From Cymbomonas tetramitiformis (taxonomy: Eukaryota; Chlorophyta; Pyramimonadophyceae; Pyramimonadales; Pyramimonadaceae), in contig LGRX02027067.1 in NCBI GenBank assembly GCA_001247695.2, forward strand, positions 29,652-93,651: a stretch of 64,000 bases of DNA. The letters are read 5' to 3'. The translations under genes were made by a program, and so were the position numbers. Below are positions 55,931 to 64,000 of the stretch, in pieces. The notes below the pieces were generated by a model, which was given only the letters and a program-made list of their open reading frames with translations, had not been told where the DNA came from and did not search any database. Every line of letters starts with the position of its first letter. The first letter of the stretch is position 1.

Positions 55931-56358
55931 TGTGCTAGGAGGCAAGCACAAGAGCAAGAAAAACGGCTAAGTATAAAACGCAGGAGTACTCAGTACGGAG
56001 TACAGTAGGACCGATCAGAATGATGTTGATGTGAGGTGCCTAGACTGTTGTACGGAGTACTCAGTACAGTTGAGTTATGGAAAGAGTTCCTGAATGTATA
56101 AGAACTCTAAGAGTAACCCGTTTCGGAGAGATGAAATGAACTGAGAATTGTAACATAAAAAGTAAGAGCCGTATCCGCTGTATATTGTGTATTGAAAGCA
56201 TACACTTGAAAGCAAAAGCATAGCTATTAAGATTTACGAAACCGAAGTCTTGTAGTTGACCAACCGTAAGCATACCTCGTGCGGTCGTTTAATAAGTGTA
56301 GAATAGAATAAGTCCGAAACCGTAAAGAAGAGAAGAAGTCAAGGTGTAGACTCCTACA
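55931..56358 (+). repeat. 3' LTR of the Gypsy element
   Basis: Ends GACTCCTACA directly before a Copia coding fragment. A purine-rich tract lies immediately upstream. Confidence 0.92.
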
Positions 56359-56878
56359 CTTTCACGGTATGCTCATTGACTGGTGGTCAAAGAAGCAGAA
56401 ATCATGCACTGCCCTTCACTCTACAGAGGCAGAGTACGTTGCCATGTCAGAAGCCTGCACCTCCGCCCTGGCCATCTACAACACACTGACAGAGTTCTTC
56501 CCCTCAGCTGAGCCCATCACCATCAATGTAGATAACTCAGCAGTTCAGACTTTGGTCACTCAGCGGGCGCTCTCTACTAAGCTCAAACACATTGCGGTTC
56601 GGTACCACGCGGTTAGGAACTGGTGTCAGGGGCCCCTCAGGAAGTTTATCCCGGTCTGGATTCCGACCGATGACAATCAGGCTGACATTTTCACTAAAGC
56701 CCTTCCTACCACAAAACACGGGGTTCCCATTATCGACAAGTTCACTGCCCGCCTCTTGGATATTAAGGACCGGGGTGTTAAGCTGAAGGAGAGACTACAA
56801 GCAGCTGCAGCACAGAAGCTACATGCCCAGCAGCAGCAACTACAACAACAACGACGACAGGACGAGATATTGTCTTAG
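56359..56878 (+). pseudogene. Copia/Ty1 RNase H C-terminal fragment
   Basis: The frame is open directly from the Gypsy LTR edge and reads I-D-W-W-S-K-K-Q, then T-E-A-E-Y-V-A-M-S-E, N-V-D-N-S-A, H-I-A-V-R-Y-H and D-I-F-T-K, the ordered RNase H and tail motifs of Copia elements (S-x-x-E-A-E-Y, I-x-x-D, K-H-I-x-x-x-x-H, A-D-I-x-T-K). All upstream Copia domains are missing, and the break coincides exactly with the end of the 3' LTR. A Gln-rich tail follows. I cannot delimit a Copia 3' LTR downstream. Confidence 0.85.
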
Positions 56879-58390
56879 CATCACTGCAACGGCAGAACTT
56901 GATAGGGTGACCCGATGCGAGGGAAGGTGGGCCTCTGCGAGCATGTCTATTTCTAAACTAAGACCCGGAGGCACCAGTAGGACCAGTCCTTGCCAATGCA
57001 AATGTCGGTATCTCTGCAAGCTCCGTATCCGAGTATATTGATATTGCTTGTTTTCATTACCATGCCACTGCCACCCACATCCACAGAATGTGGTGGTGTC
57101 ACGGGGGACTAGATATCCAGTACTGCCCCCTGTATGACATTCCTCGATGCATGTGACAGATGACTGCATTATTCGGCTCGAGACCGCGAGCCACAGCGAT
57201 AGAGACCGCGAGCCACGTGTTAGAGTACTCGAGCATTACCGTAGCCGTACTCGTACAGCCTTGCAAAGCGCACGTAGCATAAGCTACTTAGACTCTCTTA
57301 CTCTCATATGTTATATCTTTTACAGTCACATATCTCACGTTTTCAGCCTCGTATTTTTGCTTACAGCCATAGTTATAAAACACTGATATACAGAATATTC
57401 TACCCTGTATGTGTTTCAAACTATCTATTATGGTCCCCACCCGAAGGCAGCTAACCCAGGTCTACCTAGAGCACTCTGGCTCAAACATACTGTCCGCTGG
57501 ACACAATATCATTACCCTAAAGAGTACAGACTATGGACCTAAAAATGCTAAGCTGGGGCTGAAACCCTCAAAAAGCATAATTACCCGCTCCAGGTCAGAG
57601 TTAGGTATGATGGCAATAAACAAAGCCATCACCCAGCAAAGCCTACTGAAACAATGCCTAGATGAGAAGCGGCATGAGGTAACTTCGCAGCCCCCCATCT
57701 GAAGGAGAACTGTAGCTACTTCCCATCAAAACGGTCGGCACTGAACAGGCACAGGTCCTAGTCTCCTCTACCTACACTCTAATGAGCCGACTGCCCCTCT
57801 GCGGGCTGAATCTGCACAACCTCCAGCTCCGAGCCCAGCCAGCTGCTCAAGGTCCTCCAAGTCCTGCAGCTCCTGCACAGTAAGCGGCCTCTCCACATCC
57901 GTACCTGAGGCACAAGGGAGGGCGGGTGGGAAAGTCCACACAATCACAGAACACGGCAATTGCCTTCTCAGTACCGAAGTTGGCCTCTTAGGCCTCCGAC
58001 TGATCAGAAAACCTCAGTTTTCAGATCTCCGGATGACAGGCATACTGTCTGTCATCCTGCACTGATCAGAAAACCATCAGTTTTCTAACCAGCTGCGGCT
58101 ACATAGCCCAGTATGTATGACACATATGACACATATGTGTATGTCAAACCCGGCCGGTGCAACACTCAAAGTCATGGGAACACTGACTTTCACCCCCCAT
58201 AAGGGGGGAGGTCTGTGGTGCCCTGTGTCACCCCTCGCCTGCTCGGATGTCACTTGCAGTGCCTGCTATTTGCTCCGCTCGTGTGGCACGGTCCGTCCGC
58301 CAGCTTAAACTCAATTATCTTTCAGTTTAATCCGACTTTAGCCGAACCGAAACCCTATCTCACTGCCTATCATTTTCCAGTGCAAGCATA
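56879..58390. other. Mostly non-coding flank with a short hairpin
   Basis: No supported gene; a 97-codon frame at 57409-57702 is possible but unconvincing. At 58030-58056 GGATGACAG and CTGTCATCC form a stem, flanked by a direct repeat ACTGATCAGAAAACC...CAGTTTTC (about 58000-58022 and 58061-58085). Confidence 0.45.
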
Positions 58391-58394
58391 TATA

Positions 58395-58620
58395 TATATA
58401 CTTCACAGTACATCAATATCGGTTAGAACCTACCTATGAAAATCAATACCAGTCGACAACTCGGTATCAGCACATATCAACATCTGTCGATAACTCGGTA
58501 GGACATATCAATATCGGCCGACAAGTCATTAGCTCATATCAATATCTGTCGACAACTCAATAGCTCATATCAATATCTGTCGACACCAATTTTTAATATA
58601 TCAAAATGTGTCGATATCTT
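58395..58620. repeat. Degenerate 36-bp tandem repeats (ATATCAATATCTGTCGACA)
   Basis: About six units, ATATCAATATC(T/G)G(T/C)CGACAA-CTC-(A/G)-TAGCTC type, with increasing divergence at both ends. 58621-59480 contains no gene that I can support. Confidence 0.75.
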
Positions 58621-59696
58621 TTTCGCAACCGATACTGTGCCTTGGGTCGTCGGACACGTCACCATATCACTGATATGTGAATGGGAAATATGGTATACAA
58701 TTTTCATCGGATCCATGTAAAAATATCTGAGATAATTGAGATAATTGCAATAATCTGTCTACGGCAGTTGAAAGAGATTTTCATGATGTGATCATATTGA
58801 TTTTCGCCAGGATGGTATAATATAGTATCAATTGGTTTCAGCGGATAGTGGTTGCCTTGCACGGCTCGCAGGGCTACGGAATTGCTTGCAGGACTAGTCG
58901 TGATTATCAACCTAGGTGAACGCTGGGCATTTGCATTGTGTTTTTCGAGGTAGTTGTTTTGGATGGGTTTTTGAATGGGTTTGTTTGTTTGCCATGCCGT
59001 TGACATTTCAATTGTGAGATGTGAACCTTACAATAAAGTTTCTGATCCCTCTTCATAATATAGTACTCTTCAACGACGTGATATGCACCTGATATAGCAT
59101 TCGTCTCATTTCAAAATTCGCTCGACCCATTGCATAAAATTCAAGGAAGTCAGGTTCGTGAAACAATGACGAAGTACCTGGACACCTCGATCACAATAGA
59201 AGATCTGAAATGCAAGATCGTACGTCTTAGCAACCTAGTCTGAATTTGGCGTCTCATTGCCCCCACAGCATCCACCATTCAGTTCTGGCAGATCTCGTCA
59301 ATCACAGCGTCACGGTCTATTTAAAATTTAGCGTTCTATTGCTGCAGGTCCATTTTTATACTGTGTATCAGATTACTGTGCCGATGAGTATATAGCATGC
59401 ATCAGCAGCAGTCGGCATGATACATATTGTGCAGGAATGTTGGTATCACAACCCGGCGATGTGAGACGGGCCACGGTCGCGGTCATAAAATGTAGGCTCC
59501 AAATACGCAAGGCTCGTCAGGGGTCACTGCAGATCTATCCACAGCACGCATTTCCACTGTTTTATTGAAATTCTTATTCAAGAAGTTTACGGGCTGCACT
59601 TTAAATAAACTGTTTCCATTGGCATCTACTAACGTAGGTACCTTCACGCGAGAGATACCGCACTGACTGATGCAGTAACCATACACGCACGGCTGA

Positions 59697-60920
59697 TCAC
59701 TTCACAGGGAGTTCCAACCAACATGATTCAGTAGAGATCTGGCACGATGGACTCAGACTCAACGCATATGCTTTTGGCGACCTTAACGATAAATATAAAG
59801 GGTCGGCAGTGTCAATGACAAGACCCAATCGGTGGTTGGCAGGCACATCATGGGATACAAATGATAGTTCCGTGTGAAGACTGTGTGCAAAGGCAAAAGC
59901 AGCTGTGGCATTGTCCATTACTGGCGGTATATGACCATATCCATCATCAGATGCATTTGAGATATGTTCGGAACCTTTAGACCATGTCCAAACACCGTGC
60001 GTCAGCAGTAAGCCGGTGCCAGACTCGTCAATGTCGAAAAGGTATGCGACGAGCTGGAATTGATTCTGTGTTGATGTTAAGACCTCTAACTTGAGGGAAG
60101 GAATTCCGCACAGGTGCACCCCACCAGCAAGGATTTCGGAGTACATTGTCATACCGTGTCGGAAGTCAATCTGGTCCATCGAGATCAGCACATCTTCCGT
60201 GGGATCGAATGCATTCCTAATCCATTTCGACAGACGATCCGCCACAGTGGCATATGCGATATCCGCAGCATTCGTTGAGGAAGCAAGCGTATCTGCTCCT
60301 GAAATGATGGTGTAGCCGGCTCCGGATGAATCGAGGAAAAAGCTCAAATGCGAAAGATTGCCACTTGGCCACCGCTGCAGCCGCGGACGATCCCAGGTTG
60401 TGTTTAGCTTGGGAAATGTCCGATTGCGTATTTCTTGCGTCCACTCTCGGTTTTCAGCCTGCTTCTGCAGAACCAATGTTGTGCAGTTGTTCATAAACGC
60501 GGTTGAAGGATCGGAGTCATTATTAAGGTGGCCGGTGCACGCTGCAGAGATATTTTCCGGATGATTCTGCAACAAAGGTGAATCGTCACTCTCATTGGGC
60601 AGATCCAATTGGAAGTGCAGTCGCCTGAAATTGATCTGAGGCGAGGGGTATGTCCCGAGAGCATGGTACACGGGAGTAGTTGACTCTCCGGTGTCGACTT
60701 GGACATTGAATGCTGACTCAGCATCGATGCCATTGGTGCTGTTCCGAAGCCAGCGGTCAAACCAGCGGTGCACGGTATCCCACACAAAGTTATCTGGTGA
60801 AAACGGCCCGCCGTAATTGAGGAACCCACCGGACTCTGCTGAGAGGTGCTGCGCTATACTGAGATCCAATCGTTTGGGTCCGGTGAGGCCGCCGCAGAAC
60901 TTCACCACCTGATTCGGTTG
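59697..60920 (-). CDS. X-Pro dipeptidyl-peptidase-like (PepX C-terminal) protein, partial
   Basis: A frame of 437 codons is open to 61010, but the first part (60921-61010) is made of a 56-bp tandem repeat, so the gene part is taken from about 60920. It contains F-D-R-W-L-R-N-S-T-N-G-I, the end of the alpha/beta hydrolase cap, and then a beta-rich domain of the PepX C-terminal jelly-roll type (G-T-G-L-L-L-T-H-G, residues with L-G-L-V-I-D-T-A-D-P). Such enzymes cleave X-Pro dipeptides or esters (CocE/NonD family), often secreted. The catalytic core is not seen in this frame; it is missing or in exons upstream. Many N-x-S/T sites suggest a secreted protein. A 68-codon frame follows at 59483-59686. 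Confidence 0.55.
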   Translation of the reverse strand, partial: QPNQVVKFCGGLTGPKRLDLSIAQHLSAESGGFLNYGGPFSPDNFVWDTVHRWFDRWLRNSTNGIDAESAFNVQVDTGESTTPVYHALGTYPSPQINFRRLHFQLDLPNESDDSPLLQNHPENISAACTGHLNNDSDPSTAFMNNCTTLVLQKQAENREWTQEIRNRTFPKLNTTWDRPRLQRWPSGNLSHLSFFLDSSGAGYTIISGADTLASSTNAADIAYATVADRLSKWIRNAFDPTEDVLISMDQIDFRHGMTMYSEILAGGVHLCGIPSLKLEVLTSTQNQFQLVAYLFDIDESGTGLLLTHGVWTWSKGSEHISNASDDGYGHIPPVMDNATAAFAFAHSLHTELSFVSHDVPANHRLGLVIDTADPLYLSLRSPKAYALSLSPSCQISTESCWLELPVK

Positions 60921-61310
60921 AAGCGTGACATCCTGAAATAGGCAGCCGAACCACTCAGCACAATGCGTCATACCCAGCAAATGACATCCTGAAATCTGCA
61001 GCCGAACCACTCAGCACAATACGTCATACCCAGCAAATGACATCCTGAAATAGGTAGCAGACCTCAGCTGTCGTCATACCCAGCAAATGACATCCCTGGA
61101 ATCTGCAGCCGAACCACTCAGCACAATGCGTCATACCCAACAAATGACATCCTGAAATAGGCAGCCGAACCACTCAGCACAATGCGTCACTACAGCAAAT
61201 GACATCCTGAAATAGGCAGCCGAACCACTCAGCACAATGCGTCATACCCAGCAAATGACATCCTGAAATAGGCAGCCCAGCCACTCAGCACTACAATGCG
61301 GCATACGACT
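60921..61310. repeat. 56-bp tandem repeats joining the peptidase-like gene
   Basis: About seven imperfect units of 56 bp, TGACATCCTGAAATAGGCAG then CCGAACCACTCAGCACAATG, CGTCATACCCAGCAAA. The first unit overlaps the coding frame of the peptidase-like gene; 56 is not a multiple of three, so expansion shifts the frame. Confidence 0.85.
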
Positions 61311-61595
61311 TGAAAGAGTTTCAGCTATGTTTAAGTTATAATATGATAAGCCTCCGTATATACAAGAGAACCACAAGTTAAAACTGTATGCTATATAAAC
61401 ATAAGATTTAATTGTTTTGGCATAGCTCAGACTAGTTTCGTTCCCTTCCTGGAACTCGTCAGTGAGAAATAATGAATCACTGGTGTGGGCCCGGTTACCA
61501 CATATAGTCCTACTAATTAAATCAAGTCAAAGATACTCAACGGCTCGGAATCCAGAACTCATAGTGACAAAGGTAAAATCATGACAATAAAAAGC

Positions 61596-61672
61596 ACAAT
61601 CAGCATCAGGAATATACCGCCACTCAAAAGAAATAACAGTCACCATCAGGAATATACCGCCACTCATAAGAA
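61596..61672. repeat. Two-copy tandem repeat (CATCAGGAATATACCGCCAC)
   Basis: CATCAGGAATATACCGCCACTCA is repeated at 61606 and 61646, 40 bp apart. Surrounding 61320-62680 has no supported gene apart from this and the CA run. Confidence 0.6.
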
Positions 61673-61976
61673 AGATAACATAACGAAAGATGACAAAGTT
61701 CCATTATTATTATAGTTCAAAATATCATCCAAGCAAACGAAGGTGAACTGTCAACCTCGCGGTGAGGCAAGATCATTCGAATTATCAAATTCTATGCAGA
61801 GACACACACCAAAAGTAGGGTGTTCAGTAAGGGGGGCGCAATCAAGCATTGCTCCGGGTGGGGAAGGCCCTAATCCCGGACACCGTCTCAGTGGTAGGCG
61901 GGGGGTTTCACCCCACCCTAGGCGATGAATAAAGCGTGTTGCTAGGGGGGATCAAGCCAATCATATAATCTTTAAA

Positions 61977-61999
61977 ACACACACACACACACACACACT
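61977..61999. repeat. (CA)n microsatellite
   Basis: Eleven CA units in a row within gene-poor sequence. Confidence 0.9.
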
Positions 62000-62686
62000 T
62001 GTTAAGGCAACTCTCAGGCGGGTAACTACTTGGGAGGGGAAAAGCCCTCCTAGACGTCAATATTTGCTGGTAGGGGGCTAAATTCCTGGTCCAGAATTGA
62101 CCTCCCCCCAAAAGCAATGTTCATGCCCCATAAGAGGAAAAACAACTTACCACCTGGGTTCTGGGGCAGACTGTGTAAAGAGACTGAGCTCCTGGACCTC
62201 CCTTTTTAGTGACACTGTCAGTAGCGAGATACCTGTGACACTATAGCCGTGGACCCTTGTCATCTTCGATCCTGCACTGACCTGTTTGAAATTTCAGGAC
62301 TTTTGTGTTGCTGGTGCCTCAACTTTAAAACATACCCGTTGACAAGTACCCCGGCGGGAGACAAAATCGCTATATAGGGATTAAAAGTCAACCCTGGCTT
62401 ACCACACGCACTTACCGCGTGTACCAAACACAGAGGCATCCAATAGTAGACACAGTCTGCGACTTAACACGCGCCGCTTCTCCTGGCGTGAACGAGGCAT
62501 ACACGGCTGCATTGGCAATTCAGGATAGTGAAGATACACAAAATACTGATTGATTATGACACCGGACAAACCGGTATGCGATGCAAAGCTACAGACTGTA
62601 TATGTGATGCTTTATAGTATTCTATGCTAGAAATATAATCTGAGCTACTCCCATATAAATGTCTGTGTATTCTGAACTGTTATTAA

Positions 62687-63549
62687 CCTCTTAGCCGGTA
62701 ACCGTGACGTTCACGTCACAACGCGTGTTTTTTATGTCGGTTAACCCACCTCGGTGTAGGCACCCATCTTGTCAAAATACATTGAAACGTTGACATGCGC
62801 GCGGGCGCTAACCATGGTGAGAATGCATGCATACATTTGGGCAGGTTTGCATGTTATACACAAATTATATACACTCACCACATCCATATTCAGGTGTGCC
62901 GACAATAATGCTTTTTAAAGCCCTATTCTCAACGAGATTTGGCTCAAATGTGCTTTTAAAATTATATGGGTACGCTTTGGGGTTAGCATGCGTGCACGGG
63001 ACCATGCAAGTCCGAGGTATACCGTACATACATCCACCATGCATCGATATACGGGTATCATGGGCAATATGTACTCGCTAGTAAGTAAAAAACACCATGG
63101 AGCATTGCTTAAGTATGGGAAACATTCCTTAACTATGAGAAACCATTGAAAAATCTGTGTTTTTCTGTTTTTAAAGTGTTTTTTTACGTAAAACGTGATA
63201 TATAATGAGTTGTAGGCACTTTTTGCTCGAGAAGTGAGTGGTGCATATGCGAACATGGTAAAGGTCGATGCCCCCCATATATGTGGTGACCGTCCTAGAT
63301 ACCTTAAAAGTCACGGAATGCCGCTTTTAGTAAAAAGTTTTATTTGGAAACTTGAATTTTGGGCATGTATATTCCATATATCTGATAGTATATATGGTGT
63401 ATTGCTGCATACTATAGCTCGAATTGCTGCTCGTATGGGTACCGATAACATGTATCATCCTCGTGCTAAGCTTGTGCATAACGACACGATAATAGTCTGT
63501 CATGTAAAACATGCATTTTTGGCCGAAATTCGCGATACCGGGTAAGAGG
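62687..63549. mobile_element. Non-autonomous piggyBac-type element
   Basis: 863 bp flanked on both sides by TTAA (62683-62686 and 63550-63553), the fixed target of piggyBac transposases. Ends are CCTCTTAGCCGGTA and, inverted, TACCGGGTAAGAGG, a 14-bp inverted repeat with one difference. The CC start suits piggyBac ends. Inner frames (62827-63081, 63234-63545) are short and show no transposase motif, so it needs a helper. Confidence 0.7.
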
Positions 63550-63553
63550 TTAA

Positions 63554-64000
63554 AGTTCTCACTGGAAAGGCATCTGGAGTATTTGTCACCGTACTCGCCG
63601 GCACACTCGCGCTACCTGATCAAGGCAGTGATCGCGGCTACTTCGCGTACTGACAAGACTTGACGCGCTGTCTTGGTGGGAACAATACAACAATAACAAA
63701 ACCCTTTCCCCTCCCACCACCACACCGTATCCTGGATCCCTTAAATCCACTTTCCACCCTCCCCGTTTATGCCAAATCCCCGCTGCGACTACTGCAACCG
63801 TTGAACCGTCATCTGTTCAAGATTTATACGCCTGTCCCCTTGTATTTTTACCAAGCCTTCCACAAAGTAGAGGACGGGTTGACCTACCTGTATGTATCAC
63901 ATCTGGACTGTACAGAACCTTCAGCCTGCATGCCGGTACTTTTATAATGGGAGTTCATGTGACATGTGATAGAGAGGTGTAACTACTGCCAGCGTCATAA
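63554..64000. other. Right edge, no supported gene
   Basis: A 95-codon frame at 63660-63947 is Pro/Leu-rich and has no recognisable domain; I do not call it a gene. Confidence 0.4.

Larger units (their letters stand above)
41947..56358 (+). mobile_element. Chromodomain Gypsy/Ty3 retrotransposon with two methyltransferase domains
   Basis: LTRs of 426 bp (41947-42372) and 428 bp (55931-56358) start TGTGCTAGG and end GACTCCTACA. A purine tract (AAGGGGGGGGGAG) precedes the 3' LTR. Internal order is Gag, protease, reverse transcriptase, RNase H, adenine-methyltransferase domain, integrase, chromodomain and cytosine-methyltransferase. Integrase follows RNase H, which defines Gypsy rather than Copia. 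It is GC-rich. Flanking bases GGATC and CTTTC do not match, and the two sides belong to different elements (a host gene on the left, Copia on the right). Frameshifts at about 45172 and 53550 suggest decay. Confidence 0.93.

Noticed and set aside
63660..63947. 95-codon frame at the right edge as a gene
   Set aside because: Composition is Pro/Leu-rich with no motif, and no splice or start context supports it.

Overview
The window is nuclear DNA of a eukaryotic microbe, most likely an alga or related protist. It has GT-AG spliceosomal introns of 74-99 nt, MULE, Gypsy, Copia and piggyBac-type elements, and a whole Polinton/Maverick-type viral element. The species cannot be fixed from sequence alone. 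Base composition changes sharply from block to block (mixed at 1-12 kb, AT-rich at 12.3-39.9 kb, very GC-rich at 42-56 kb), as expected for stacked mobile elements.

Layout. (1) 1-12.26 kb: an island of eukaryotic, partly transposon-derived genes rich in DNA-modification domains. It holds the C-terminal part of a MULE-type transposase with a PHD finger, two candidate 2-oxoglutarate/Fe(II) dioxygenases (one TET/JBP-like), two DNA-methyltransferase-like genes (one with introns and a possible ParB-like N-terminus) and several Cys-rich unknowns. (2) 12,271-39,930: a complete 27.7-kb Polinton with about 188-bp terminal inverted repeats and a perfect 6-bp target duplication CACAGC. It carries a truncated adenine/N4-cytosine methyltransferase, a PrimPol plus UL9/OBP-like helicase (split by one in-frame TAA), a small C5-methyltransferase, a packaging ATPase, protein-primed family B DNA polymerase, retrovirus-type integrase, a lipase-like protein, penton and major capsid proteins (the latter frameshifted), three fibre-like proteins and a retropepsin-like protease. 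A 3.5-kb gag-only LTR element with target duplication ATGTA has inserted just upstream of the PrimPol start. (3) 39.9-41.95 kb: the divergent partner of the 8.5-12.0 kb gene, a three-exon gene cut off by a retrotransposon. (4) 41,947-56,358: a 14.4-kb chromodomain Gypsy/Ty3 element whose polyprotein holds a phage-Dam-like adenine methyltransferase between RNase H and integrase and a C5-cytosine methyltransferase after the chromodomain. (5) 56.36-64 kb: a Copia RNase H fragment, sparse sequence with tandem repeats, the C-terminal part of an X-Pro-dipeptidyl-peptidase-like gene, and a piggyBac-type non-autonomous element bounded by TTAA.

How it fits together. The Polinton landed in the shared promoter of two divergent genes, and the Gypsy element later cut the right-hand gene. 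The main theme is DNA base modification carried by mobile DNA: at least six methyltransferase or dioxygenase domains occur in three unrelated contexts, and the C5 enzymes of the Polinton and of the Gypsy element are visibly homologous. Inside the Polinton, ten copies of a 55-bp dyad element, a second hairpin family at gene ends, and a TATA-like motif immediately before most start codons form a repeat and regulatory layer not explained by the genes. Several genes are broken by single-base changes, some at homopolymers, so mutational decay and sequencing error must be told apart.
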